From contig NMRA01000900.1 in the NCBI GenBank assembly GCA_002633005.1, positions 1 to 40,202 on the forward strand: a stretch of 40,202 nt of DNA, written 5' to 3'. Under the pieces are notes generated by a model, which was given only the letters and a program-made list of their open reading frames with translations, made no database searches and was not told the origin of the DNA. The position numbers and the translations under genes are program-made. Of this stretch, positions 11,847 to 22,493 are shown one piece after another (position 1 is the stretch's first letter; every line of letters begins with the position of its first letter). Source of the DNA: Phoronis australis. Its lineage: Eukaryota > Phoronida > Phoronidae.

Positions 11847-12749
11847 TTATGATTGGTGCTGTTGCTGATGTGGTTGTGGATGAGGATGTGGATGACTGAC
11901 ACTTTCCAGTGTCTGGACCATTTGTCCCATCATGGCCATGAGACTGGTCATCTGAGCAGCTTCCTGCTGCTGCTGCTGTAGGTGCAAAAGGACGCTTTGT
12001 TCCCTCACGAAAGCTTATTGCGCTTCACGCCACTCCTCTTGAGCTTTAAGGCTCTTTTGCATCGGTTCTCGTAGAGAGGCAGCCTCTCTGTCATCTTGTT
12101 TCAAAATCTTTTCCAACCATGCCGGAGCCTCGCTTGCTCGCCGCTTCCTCTTGCTTGCGCCTGGCATGACAAGCCTGGATGAAGCGCAGCCAGGTGTGGT
12201 CGAAGCCTCATTTGGTGTGTCACACCTGGCATCATCGCCCTTTGCATTGTCCTCAGCTAAAATAAGAATGTAAATGTGATAAACTTGATTAGCTACCAGT
12301 GTAATTGAACTTAAACGTCGCTTAGGGTATGTTTTATGTTTTGAATTAGAACAATTTAAAAACATGGCTCATAACATTAAGCATGGCGCAAAGCTTTTCA
12401 AAAATGGAACTGGTTATATTTTACTACCATATCGAGGCAAACATTTGACATCGCCACAAAGGGGATAAGTGGATCATTGTATTCAGCAAGTCACTTCTTA
12501 ACTAGTGACCATTTTCACTTACCTCCATTATCCAGGAGGCTGTCTTCCTCACAATTGCCATCTTCAGTTTGACTCGCGGGATCAAACCTTTGAGAATCTG
12601 AAAAATGGAATATGGATAACGAATTGAAGAAATAATAGTAAATACATTACAAATAGTTATGCCCTATCATTAACCTCAGTCCTTGTTGCATACGTTGAAG
12701 ATTAATAATATACTATTTTTTTTCTTAATTTTTATATTTTGAGAGCTTC

Positions 12750-13065
12750 CAGTGGCTGATTAAGGGGGGTCCAAGGCTTCCATGCCCCCCTAAAATTCTC
12801 CAACACACAATTTGGGAGTTCGGGGGGTTAATTTACGAGTAGCACATGCGCGCAGCCCGGGGTCTGGGGTCGAATGCACAACGCATAGGCCTTGAACAAA
12901 ACCAGTTAACGTTTTTTTTAGTTATCAGGTTCACAAACCCAAAAATCCGAAAGCTCTGCATCCTTACGTTGTAGACTGGGCGCGTGCATGTGGCGAAATT
13001 CTGGTTGTTCCTGTGCCGTGCACCGCCCCCCTCCCCCTTAACTCAAAATCCTGGATCCGCCCCTG
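12750..13065. mobile_element. hAT-like MITE with 5-bp target duplication
   Basis: It begins CAGTGGCTGATTAAGGGGGG and ends ATCCTGGATCCGCCCCTG, whose complement begins CAGGGGCGGATCCAGGAT, the typical hAT terminal pattern. It is flanked on both sides by a perfect GCTTC (12745-12749 and 13066-13070), a 5-bp target duplication seen in a subset of hAT groups. No coding capacity. It is nested in the Myb-like remnant. Confidence 0.82.
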
Positions 13066-13156
13066 GCTTCAACACAGAGTCATTAGAATTCCTCTGGTCA
13101 GTCATGCATGTTGTAAGCTAAATAAGTGGAAAATTACATCTCTGACAAAGTCTATG

Positions 13157-13307
13157 CAGGGGTGGATTCAGGATTTTTTAGAAGCGAGTCGGATCAAGAA
13201 TTTTTTAAAAAGTCGGATCCAAGGCAACAATTTGATTTGACCACAGACATCCAGGAAAAAGGTGGAGTTGTTGTGTACCTCCTGACCACCCCTGGATACG
13301 CCTACTG
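13157..13307. mobile_element. Second small hAT-like MITE
   Basis: It starts CAGGGGTGGATTCAGGATTT and ends CCCTGGATACGCCTACTG. The complement of the end begins CAGTAGGCGTATCCAGG, matching the start with one gap. It is about 151 bp and non-coding. The target duplication is not clear. Confidence 0.65.
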
Positions 13308-13821
13308 AAGTATGCTATGAACAGAAATTCTTTCATAAAAATCAAGATTTAATTATAAGTTCACTCTTATAATGCTAGGTTGTTTGGAATTGAATATTAC
13401 TCACCGACAGACCTAACCAAGTTTTCTGGGTTAGATAGAGGTCTGATCCCCAGAAAAGAATCTATCCAGAACGGCGAGGACGCACGTATCGCCCCAGGCA
13501 ACTACTAGGACATCTACTTCTTGCGGCAACCAACGACTGCCACGTTGCATGGTGACGAATAAGTTTTTAAGAGATTATTCATTATAAAGAAACTAATGTC
13601 GGATAAACACTCGCACGTTGAATACTGAGAAATGGCGGTAAACTTTCGTCCCGAGTGCTTTATGATTTTCTTATTTTTTTAGTGAAATTTGAATACTTCA
13701 ACAATTAGGCTGCGTGTGATGATTGACAACAAACTTTTTTCTTACTTCACTAGTAATTACTTGAGGAATTTTTTGAGAAGTATTTGCGACGACTGCCCTC
13801 TGTTGACGATTGCAATGCCTT

Positions 13822-13912
13822 CTTGTGATAACTTCGATTGTACCGGAGTTAAGCGTTCATACTGACCGCAACTCCACAAACCATCGACACGTCGACGTTA
13901 GTATGAAAGGCT
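13822..13912 (-). repeat. Right terminal region of the Harbinger element
   Basis: In complement this end shows CCTTTCATA, then a CTTAACTCCGG block and TCGAAGTTATCACAAG, the same blocks as at the left end with different spacing. Confidence 0.75.
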
Positions 13913-14167
13913 CAATAGACATGCCCCATAGAAGTTATACTTCAAAGAGAGTTATGCCTGACAAAAATGAGATCACTTTACACAAGTAGTTAGTGTGAAA
14001 GACAAACACATTCTGATACGCTGTGGAGTTAAGCAAGTACATGCACGCGCACTCAGTCAAAGAAAAGGTTGTCTCGAATTTATGAGGATGTGTACCTATA
14101 ACTAAGAAAAGATTGGTGGAACTGGACTTTTGTCTCATGTTTTACTTTTTTCGGACTTTTCGTTTCT

Positions 14168-14660
14168 ACCCAGTCAACATTGCAGTACTGGCCCAGTACT
14201 GTCCCATTACCGTCCACGATACTGTCCCAGTGCCGCAGGCCAGTACTGGCGCAGTACCGTCGTGCACACTGGCAAACGTACTGGCCCTGTACCGTATGCA
14301 ATACTGGGCCAGTACTGGGCCAATACCGGGGCGGTAACGGGCTGTAACAGTTTTATACGGTATTGGGCCATTAATAAGCCAGTACCCTTTTTAGGGCCGG
14401 GCCGGTATTGGCCCTGTACTGGGCTGGCTTACTCCCAGTACTGGCCCAGTACATTATTGATGATGGCCCTATACCCTATACGTAGTAATGGGCCAGTACC
14501 AGAATGGTAACGGGCCGGCTTTATACGTTACTGGGCCATTAATCAGCCAATACCGTATGCAGTACTGGGCCAGCACTGGTCCAATAAGTTTCCTAAAATG
14601 ATTTTGTATATGCAGTGCTGGACCAGTATTGGCATAACAGTCAGCGGTGACACTTTCAGT
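14168..14660 (+). repeat. Left GTACTGGGCC palindrome array
   Basis: Dozens of imperfect copies of GTACTGG, GGGCCAGTA and AATACTGGGCC, many joined into self-complementary words such as CAGTACTGGCCCAGTACTG. Spacing is irregular and the array reads alike on both strands. The open frames here (14113-14337, 14130-14510 and the reverse 14469-14672) are by-products of the repeat. Confidence 0.9.
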
Positions 14661-15036
14661 GCTGATAAGCAAGTACTATTCTGTCAAACTGTTCTGTAGC
14701 AGTTTGCTGTTTCTTGGCCAGATTCTACTTGCAGTAGTTACTACTGTGCTGCTACACAAATTGTAATGTGTTATCCATAGTCTCCTTAATGCTGCTATTT
14801 GGCACTAAAATGTCTTAACCTTTTTGCACAATGTTCGGTGTGCGTAATGAAAAAGTTCGGGCAATGAACAATGAAAAATGACTTTACTGTACATGTTTAT
14901 TGCCATATCAACAAGAATATATAAGGTATGGTTCTTATTGTCACTAATTCTAATATTTCTGAGTCTCTACTTATTGTACTGACTATTCCATAATCAACAT
15001 TCAAAAAAATTCTAATCTAAATCCGTTTGCACTTCA

Positions 15037-15186
15037 TTATCCTCTTCCTGTTGTTGCTGTTGCTGCACTAATCTGGCCAGCTCCCTTCCCTTCTGCCACC
15101 TTCACGGTCAGGGACACTCCGTAGCCAAACTCCGAGAAGTTTTTCTGCCTCCACAGCATCTCTGCCATGTAGATTGACAATGGCCC
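15037..15186 (-). CDS. Possible last exon of element-encoded gene
   Basis: Minus strand. After TTATTTTAG the segment reads GPLSIYMAEMLWRQKNFSEF and continues for 50 codons to TAA at 15037-15039. It is in phase 0, which fits the phase-0 end of the exon at 16834-16611. An ACAGCAACAACAGG-like low-complexity end follows. The family is not recognised; the AEMLWR pattern vaguely recalls C-terminal parts of some transposases, but I would not assign it. Confidence 0.35.
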   Translation of the reverse strand, partial: GPLSIYMAEMLWRQKNFSEFGYGVSLTVKVAEGKGAGQISAATATTGRG

Positions 15187-16610
15187 CTAAAATAAATGCA
15201 GATTCAATGAAACTTCCAATAACATAAATCAACACAGTTCAAATTGCAATCATAGTTAATATGAGAGCCAATGCTGGTAATAAATTAATTTGCGTTATCG
15301 AACAAACAAAAACTTTGCTTTAGTGTATGGGCCAGTTATCATATGGAATTTTGTCCAATTATTAATGATCTATGGTAGAGTGAATGCCATCTCGGGTATT
15401 GTGTTTGATTTCAAACAACAGAGGTATGGGCCATCATAAACGAACTGATATCTATGTTATACTTGAAGGTAAATATAAAATCTGAAACATATGGCTCCTT
15501 GCATTGCCAGTAAAAATTTAGCTTTTAAACAGTCGTTTCATTTTAGTAAAACAAGCCTTTGGGTCAAGTGACGCAAAAGACCTCAAATCCATGAGCCATT
15601 TTTGAAAACCTTTAAGGCGACAATTCAATGCATCACTTGGCCCAAGTGGAGCAACCCCAACTCATCGAGATTTTTTATGATGCGGGTGCAGCCCTAAAAC
15701 CATCCCTGTATTTAAAAGAAAACTCCGTGATTTTAGATGTTTGCGTATAATAGGATCTAAAATGAATTTTTAGATGAATGGAAAAAATAAAAGTTTTCTA
15801 AATTCTGGTTTTCCCCAAAATCAGATATTATGTTACATGAGTTCACTGCCATGTTTTAGTATTCAAGTCAATGTATAGTGCTGTCTTCTACTTAACCATT
15901 TATTTGAAACACATGTAAGTTCCTGTTTGAAATTGTGTTGAATATTTCCTGAAAGATCTTCAAGCTGTTAACAGTTTTTACATTTTGACACTGAGGACAG
16001 ATCGAGCCACTAGCGGGCCTGAATAGGACTTAGTTTGCATGTGGTTGAGTTACAGTCAGACTGTGGCTTCTAAGATTAGATTTCAAAATGTGACTCGGAC
16101 ACTCTCATCAAAGTCGTGCATGGTTTGATTTCAAATACACCAACGTCTTACAAATTTAAACCAGAATCTCCTACAAAATGTTCACATCATGTATCAGATT
16201 GGAAGCTTGCCAATGACTCGAATACATGGCAATAAAAGACAGCAATTTTACATTGACTTAACCAGTAAAAAACAGAGGAAAGTTCATGTGACTTAACGTC
16301 CTGTTCCGGGAAAATTTGGATTTAGACAAATTAATTTTCTGAAGCGAGAAAGACCATAGAATTTTATTCCAGACTTTATATTGGTCTTTCATTAAATGGG
16401 TCACGTGGCCAAGTATTTTTTAGCAAAATTCAGCAAAAAATGAAAGGTAATTTCACAGCTGAACAATGGTATCCATACAATAACCAATTTTTTTAGATTG
16501 CAATGACAAAAAAATTACAAAAAATGACACACTGACCACAAGCCAGAGATACATGTAACTGGCATCATGATGACCAAGTGGTCATTGTGCATTAACAGAA
16601 ACTGTCTTAC

Positions 16611-16834
16611 CAGCTTATTCTTCAGTGAGGAATCTTGACTCAGAATTTCCTGCAGCTGGTCGACCTCAGCCATAGCTTTTAGGGGAAACTCAGGGCAATG
16701 ATGTAGCGGTGTCGTCACCAGCAAAAGAAGCTTGCTGTAAGTTTATGAGTTTCTTCTGAATTGCGAGTCATGAACAAGCTGCTCCACGTTCACCTGGATC
16801 TGTGACAGAGTATTAAAACTTTCTCCCTCAAAGC
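16611..16834 (-). pseudogene. Exon resembling DUF4806, with in-frame stop
   Basis: Minus strand, between ACTTGTAG and GTAAGA, 224 bp. It reads FEGESFNTLSQIQVNVEQLV, then after TAA (16743-16745) continues PEFPLKAMAEVDQLQEILSQ and DSSLKNKL. The FPLK...E...L...L pattern followed by K-L is how DUF4806 domains of invertebrate proteins open. DUF4806 has no known function and is common in repetitive invertebrate gene families. The stop may mark decay or a missed splice. The assignment is tentative; the second half of the domain is not evident. Confidence 0.4.
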
Positions 16835-17498
16835 CTACAAGTTAAATTATAAACATAACAACTCTTAAGTTCTATAACAAACAATGTAATGTTTTGTAGT
16901 TAATGATGTGACATGCTTTTCCTGCCTTCAAAAATTCTTTAAAATGTCGGTGACCAATGACCGCATTAACATTTTGAGTACACCTAGAAGCAATTTTTTC
17001 AAAAACTACACCAAGTTGAATTCTTAAAATGTTGCTACACGAGCTTTAACATACTACTTCTGAAAGAGCGTATCCAGTTCACATCGCTTGGTCAAAAATG
17101 GAAAACTTCAAACTAAGATGAAATAAGAACGACTATAAGCCAGAAAAGAACCTATGAGCTCCACTCCAATCACTGATAACAATAAGCTGAGATCTTGCCT
17201 TATGTTGCCATTTGATGCTTTGAAAACAACTGACATTGCCACTGAGTGAGATCGGTTTTACAAGGGAATAAACTTGCGTTTTAAAAAGTTTAATATTCTA
17301 GACATGTCTATTTCTCGCAGACAGAGACCACTTTCTGGATATATAGGCGATGTAGGGCTCAGTATGTATTTAATCACTCATATTTTTTGTTTTATAGCCA
17401 TACGTTGCACTTCACAAATGTAAGATCTTACAAACGCCGAGTAAAAGGAAACCCACCAGAAATATGTCTGCCACTTTAACTGCTTCGTAGTTCAACCA

Positions 17499-17696
17499 TG
17501 TTTACATCTGAACCTAGTGCAGTGGGTCTCGAGTGGTTTAGGGGGATAGACATCTCTGATGGAGGCAACGGAAGTGCTGCGAAGGATGGAGGCATGTTTG
17601 GACTTGCTGGATGCTGGTACCTCACAGGTTGGGATTTCCATGGAGGGGAAATGGACTCCTAAATCTCTAGAGCTGTACCTGGATGGTGCCTTGTGC
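17499..17696 (-). CDS. Possible Ser/Pro-rich exon on the minus strand
   Basis: After AATTTTAG the minus strand reads HKAPSRYSSRDLGVHFPSME, then a Ser-, Lys- and Pro-rich stretch, and stops at a TGA near 17499. An internal GTACC could be a donor. It lies between the first and DUF4806-like exons of the same element. No domain. Confidence 0.28.
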
Positions 17697-18324
17697 CTAA
17701 AATTACAGGATTTAGACTTAATTTAGGGTCAAACTCTTCAGCGTGATTTTGAAAGGTGAACAACCTTGCCTTAATTGAACAGTGTTTCAAGGTTATGGTA
17801 ATCCCACATAAGTAACTTTAGAAAAAGTTCAATGTTCGGTTCTGAAGAACACTTAGCTCGATCTTTCTGAACATAGCTTTCCAGTGCACGTATATTACTT
17901 TTGATTTTGAGAGTTACATTATAGAAGAATTGAGATAAGTGCCTGTGGTCAAGTTGTAGCAGTCTAAATTATCTGAAAGTCAAACCTACTGCATCTTAGC
18001 AATCTTAATTAATTTACTATTTTGCATTTCAAGTCTGTAAACTCATTGCTTGACACAAAGGAGACAAAAGTCAGAAATGACGACTTAATTAACCAGTCGG
18101 TGTTGATTAGACAATGTTAGTTAATCGGAGTATTGGGCTAGATAATTAAAATATGTAGGAGATTATCTAGAGGGTACTCATGCTTAAGAAAATAATGCTT
18201 TAAAGGGTACCTTTTTCGGGATTCTGGTGCATAACTTGCACGTTACACAGTTAGGCCTAGTGTACATGTACATGTTTTTCAGCCTTTTTGGCAATAAGGG
18301 GGTAAAAGGGAAGTAAAGGGATCC

Positions 18325-18419
18325 CTCTTGAAAATGGCTGCCCCGATCCAGTTTACACTGAGTAATGGACATTGACGTAACTCAATGAAACTCAGGTTCC
18401 TGGCAGCCATTTTCAAGAG
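18325..18419. repeat. 18-bp perfect inverted repeat with YY1-like words
   Basis: CTCTTGAAAATGGCTGCC (18325-18342) is repeated in exact complement at 18402-18419, with a spacer of 59 bp. With flanking bases, 22 of 23 positions match. Each arm contains AAAATGGCTGCC, close to the YY1 consensus AANATGGCSGC. It could be a MITE remnant, a hairpin or a paired protein site. Confidence 0.75.
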
Positions 18420-19045
18420 CGATCTACTTATTCCGCTTTTGATAGATTTATCAGCACGGCCACTCCGGAAAGGTTTGACAATGCTGGGTATGATGTCCAA
18501 GGCTTTCTATGCATTTAGGGTCTCAAATCAGGCACTATATAGTATATAGTTGGATTTTATAGACAACCATGCAGTTCATCCACTAACTAACCGGCCCGTT
18601 ATTCTGTGATTGCCTGGTTCTCTAAGTCCGGGACCACTATATCAGACCAGTGGCCTCAAATCATTCTCTGGTCATTCGGCTATTTCACTCAATAAAATGT
18701 GTTAATATTAATAATAAATAGTACTGGTCTCATGCTAATTTTTCCTCTGCTTGTTAACTACAAAAGTCAAAATGACCTCAAAAAGTCATGTTAAAGTTGT
18801 AAATAAACTATGACTGAGAATTTCACTCCATTAGTGTTTTCATTCTGACAAGGAAGATTTTTTGCTGTCCAAGACATTCTATTAGGATCATTCTTTTAAA
18901 ACTAGCGTAGCAGGTACTGGGATTTTTAACGGTCGTGCCCCCCCCCCCACAGCACAAGTCAAACGGTTAACTTAAAAAACTACAAATTACTGTAATAAAC
19001 TGCATGGCTATTGGTAATACTATTATTAATCTTAGCTATTCTTAC

Positions 19046-19189
19046 CTCCTGTCTCCAGAAGTACAACCAGTATAATAGCAGAAGCAGCACCATTCTTTCT
19101 GACAACTCAACTGCCATCCTTTCAAATGTGGTTTCTTGACACAAATAAGACTGACATCTGTTGTGAATTAAGCTTGCGTTCAGCGACAC
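19046..19189 (-). CDS. Possible first exon with hydrophobic segment, minus strand
   Basis: It begins ATG at 19189, runs 48 codons, and ends in GAG at 19046 before a GTAAGA donor. The protein ends with a hydrophobic run (MVLLLLLYWLYFW). It lies just inside the right palindrome array, where the first exon of a minus-strand element gene would be expected. No family recognised. Confidence 0.35.
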
Positions 19190-19239
19190 CTCTTGGCTGC
19201 TATGTTACTTCATCCAGGAAGGAGTACAAACTAATGTTT

Positions 19240-19492
19240 TAACAATACCGGGCCGACATTGGCCCGGTACTGTCAAAACAATACATTTTCGAGCGGTACA
19301 AACTCTGGTTTTGACGGTAAAAAAACAGCACTGGCCCAGTACTGTTAAAACGATAGTTGTTTTAGCTGGCTTCAGTTACGGTAATTTGGTATTGGGCCGA
19401 TATCGGCCCAGTAACGTAAAACGATATACGGTACAAACGGTACAAGCCAGCACTGAACCAGTAATGGCCCAGTTTTGTGATGTTGACTGGGT
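19240..19492 (-). repeat. Right GTACTGGGCC palindrome array
   Basis: The opposite-facing counterpart of the 14168 array, with words such as GGCCCGGTACTGTC, GGCCCAGTACTG and GGGCCGATATCGGCCC, closing with the complement of ACCCAGTCAACAT. The open frames at 19311-19619 and 19372-19612 are repeat-derived. Confidence 0.85.
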
Positions 19493-19499
19493 GTGGGGC

Positions 19500-20360
19500 A
19501 AACTTTTTTGCCCACTATGCCAAATAGGGGGGGCTCGTTCGAGCTCCAGACCCCCATGTATGCAGGCATGGGAAACAAGCTGTGTGGGTACAGAGGAATG
19601 TAGGCTTATCAAAGAATAAGGTGTTTTTTACTGTTCTGAGAAAGAATTAAGTTGACTCAATAATCCCTGTTTAGGGTACATATTCTTCAGCAAGATAGCC
19701 TGAGGCACGCGTATCCTGTGATAATTCAGAGTAGTGCCTGGGAACTTCATACTAATATATCAAATCAGACTGCTTACACTAAAACAGCAGTTTCTTATTT
19801 TAGTTAATTATTGAATTGTACCTCTTGGATACGGCGACTTCACAATCGCAGTTCATGTAGCTCTTCTAAGGATTTCCCTGCTAGGTCAGATCTATGCATA
19901 CTCTGCACCCAAATCGCATAACTAAATTGAACCATACACTGAAATATAGCCTACACGTCAACAAACAACGTCGTTAGATTGTGCAAGCTTGCAAATATTC
20001 TCCAATAAACATGGCCATGTAAGTGCTATCTCGCCCCAGTTTTCACACAGTGAACAAGGCCAGCTGACCAGTACACTGGGTCTGACCCTGTAACCTGAAC
20101 TGTAGACTACACACAGACTAGTTTTCTTTGCCTAAACACAGCTGATACAACTCCACTTCAATGCTGTTACATTCATGGCAGTGGATATGCTGCCACTACC
20201 AAATGAGTCTAATACGACCATGCTGTGGACCTCAGTATTGTCAACTACTAGTAACTATCCCTAATACGTAGGCCTGCTACTATTAATATTCTACTACAGT
20301 ACTGACTCCTGTTCTCCGATCAGCACTTGTCAGTAGTGGTATGGAATATATAATGAATAT
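19500..20360. other. No gene recognised
   Basis: No coherent frame, repeat or domain supported on either strand. Confidence 0.35.
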
Positions 20361-20368
20361 ACACTTAC

Positions 20369-20425
20369 CTCTCCTTATCTTTAGGCAAGCGAAACAAAGT
20401 ATTTTGAAAAGCACCAGATGTCACA
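20369..20425 (-). CDS. Possible minus-strand exon
   Basis: Minus strand: after GCTAG the frame reads VTSGAFQNTLFRLPKDKE to a strong donor GTAAGTG. LFRLPKDKE recalls the FP motif region of THAP domains, but no zinc-binding Cys is present. It does not join in phase with the 20576-20669 exon. Confidence 0.25.
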
Positions 20426-20575
20426 CTAGCATTAAAGTCATCACATTATTATGCTGTATTTGATCTCTCAGATGGTGGCGCTACTTGTAACGCTGTGACG
20501 TATTTAGATCATAAGTCGGACATCTTAGGTAACTATAAAATCTTTGCCGCAGATCTGTCAAATTTCTATACTCAC

Positions 20576-20669
20576 CATCTAGCAAACACGTCATCATCAG
20601 GATGGCAGTAGCAGAACATTCATTTAGACCTGAGTTAAAACATACAACGTCAATCGTACCCGCCAGCAC
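20576..20669 (-). CDS. Possible minus-strand exon, family unknown
   Basis: A good acceptor (ATACTTTCAG) and donor (GTGAGTAT) bound 94 bp that are open in only one frame: VLAGTIDVVCFNSGLNECSA, then TAILMMTCLLD. It is phase 0 at the start and phase 1 at the end. Splice quality and a single open frame argue for a real exon, perhaps of a minus-strand gene or an element gene continuing towards 19 kb. Confidence 0.4.
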
Positions 20670-20699
20670 CTGAAAGTATAACTTTCACTTTTATTTAAA

Positions 20700-21870
20700 C
20701 AATTCCAGTCCGTAAATACAAGCAAAAAGCGTTTGTATAACGTGGAAGTACACCAATCACCGAATGGTGGCGCGGCAGAGGGCGGGTCTATAGGTGCACA
20801 TGGGAACTACAACTCACATGATGTTCAAGCTGGTCTTGATCACGCCATTTCTATTGGCACCATTGGGAGGCATGAATGCAAAGCGGTTATAACTTGGTCG
20901 CGCAAAATGCTCGACAACAGCACCGGGTAGTCTTTCAGAGGACCTAGGTCAGTATCTCAGAAACACCGTACTTTTTGACGACGTTATTAAATGAGAAATA
21001 ATATACACCCCTGGGAAATTTGATGATGAGCGCCGGGCTTTAAGCATAATTACTACAAGTGTTTTACCTGGCCTTGCATGAAGTAGAACCATTTGGCTAC
21101 GCGGTTAGCTTCTGATTCCCAAGTACTACACTTAGAGGGACTTCATGTTAGAAATCTTGGAGAAGCAGGCGATCAAGACGATTCATTCTGCAACACTTCG
21201 GCTTCATTGAATCCATTCGATATTAACACGTTCAATACTTCACCTACACCTAGATGACCGGTCAAGGTGCTAAAACTAGCCTATGAACACGGGATGATAA
21301 CTACGCAGATCACCATTTACGCAAATCAAGAACTTAGACCTTCTCTGTTTATTTTACCAGTGAAACGTCAATATACCATGAGAACTTGTTAGGAAATACA
21401 ATCCATGATCTTTCACTGTGACTTCCGTGGTTTCTCATGGCACCCATCGAATTCTTCTTTGGCATTTCCCCATTAATGAATGAACATAGGAGTATGGGGT
21501 TTAGGGTTCTTGCAGGAAATGGGATGCCTCATTCGACACCTGGTCGCTGTTAATGATATATTTAACCCATCTGAAAAGAAAACGGGAAATGTTTTAGTAT
21601 ATTTAGGTCTTATTCACACCACAGATTTTACAACAGTGTGTAGCTAACTTTCAATTGACACGACCGTGTCACACTCTCATCGCAAAATCCATTGACGTCA
21701 TCAATTTCAGTCTTCACCTTCTTCACAATTTGATGCAACTGATTTCGGTTCGGTGTGGTGGACAAAGCACGAATGAGGTGACACACAAACTAGTTAAAAT
21801 AGACGTATAGGAAAAAAATTGAATCGGGTTGCAAATGACGTTAATTTTTACAATTATAGTGTGATTTCTT
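20700..21870. other. No gene recognised
   Basis: A GC-richer patch near 20750-20830 (GGCGCGGCAGAGGGCGGG, ACTACAACTCACATGATG) has promoter-like character and a 65-codon frame with no known domain. The rest is AT-rich and featureless. Confidence 0.3.
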
Positions 21871-21876
21871 TTTCAG

Positions 21877-21936
21877 GCTGCAGAGAGGAGGAGGTTGGCA
21901 CAAGAGTACATGGCAAACATCTTGGCCTCATTTATG
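21877..21936 (+). CDS. Repeat exon A0 (20 residues)
   Basis: Bounded by TTTTTCAG and GTAAAA, 60 bp, phase 0/0. It encodes AAERRRLAQEYMANILASFM. It is the most diverged A exon: charged first half, amphipathic second half, no Trp. It is placed in the family by its size, phase, position before a B exon, and the GTAAAA donor after a hydrophobic end. Confidence 0.6.
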
Positions 21937-22433
21937 GTAAAACACACGTGTCTTCATCGTGAAACGCAATGTTTATGACATAATTGTGACGTCAATCGCA
22001 AACCCCATTTTTGTGGCCTCACATTTCTCAAATTTTTAAACATTGTCGGTGGATGTCTAAACTTCATTAATAAATTGCTTGTTTTCCAGGTTGGACTTAA
22101 TTTGATTTGCCACATGGATGAAGTTCAAACATGAACGGGAATCTGAAGCTGCAAAAGCAACGTAGTTGTTGAAGATTTTGGCGCCTATTTCTTTGAAGCT
22201 AAAATCGCAGTTTCCCCCCGGGTATTGGCAATTCATGGTAATAAAGGAGTGTTCCACGGACCCAATGTCTTCATGACATTTTAAAGTGTTAGCTCTGGGT
22301 TGAAGCATTTTGTCCAACACAACAGATTGAACGTGATGTAATGACTCTAAATTGACCCATCAGTCAGAAATTGAATTGTGTACAATGCAAATATTTATGA
22401 TCTATTTGTTTATTTGTTAAATTTCTGTTACAG

Positions 22434-22493
22434 GCTTCACAAAATACGGAGGGTGAAAATTGGGCTTGGCAAACTGTCAGCAGCATACTTCCG
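22434..22493 (+). CDS. Repeat exon B0 (20 residues)
   Basis: Bounded by TGTTACAG and GTAAAAC, 60 bp, phase 0/0. It encodes ASQNTEGENWAWQTVSSILP. Trp12 and the final LP match the B consensus. It is one of the older, diverged copies. Confidence 0.68.

Larger units (their letters stand above)
11847..13550 (-). pseudogene. Harbinger Myb/SANT-like DNA-binding partner gene, broken
   Basis: Read on the minus strand. Exon 1 (13550-13405) starts MQRGSRWLPQEVDVLVVAWG, the W...E...L...W pattern of the Myb-like (trihelix) domain. It is cut by TAA at 13431-13433 and ends at GTGAGT. Exon 13603-12500 contains a 68-bp piece (about 12599-12532) reading DSQRFDPASQTEDG between TTCAG and GTAAGT. The last exon begins after TTTTAG near 12256 and reads KRKRRASEAPAWLEKILKQD, then QQQQQEAAQMTSLMAMMGQ and a His/Pro/Gln tail to TAA at 11847. 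A TAA at 12015-12017 interrupts it. The middle of the DNA-binding domain is missing, with MITEs in its place. In intact Harbingers this protein carries the transposase to the nucleus and binds element DNA. Confidence 0.8.
8689..13912. mobile_element. Decayed PIF/Harbinger DNA transposon
   Basis: The two ends are imperfect inverted repeats sharing blocks in the same order. The outer block is CCTTTCATA (8692-8700 and the complement of 13902-13910). Further blocks are CTTAACTCCGG (8705-8715; complement at 13843-13853) and a perfect 16-bp block TCGAAGTTATCACAAG (8819-8834; complement at 13822-13837). Between them lie a plus-strand DDE transposase remnant and a minus-strand Myb-like gene remnant, the two-gene layout typical of Harbinger elements. 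A TWA target duplication could not be confirmed: the left flank is TAA, the right is not identical. Two MITEs are nested in the right half. Confidence 0.85.
14168..19492. mobile_element. Large inverted-repeat element of unknown class
   Basis: The outermost shared block is ACCCAGTCAACAT (14168-14180), present in complement at 19480-19492. Inside each end lies an array of CAGTACTGGCCCAGTACTG-like palindromes, about 490 bp on the left and 250 bp on the right. Between them several splice-bounded minus-strand exons can be read. The facing arrangement suggests one 5.3-kb transposon with long internally repetitive inverted ends. No matching target duplication is visible and no transposase domain was recognised. 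Two independent insertions of a smaller repeat facing each other is the alternative. Confidence 0.55.

Noticed and set aside
14113-14672. Overlapping frames of 67-126 codons
   Set aside because: They coincide with the self-complementary GTACTGGGCC array and occur on both strands, as expected from the repeat.
22057-22320. Minus-strand frame of 87 codons between A0 and B0
   Set aside because: No domain, no convincing splice sites, and it lies wholly in an intron of the array.
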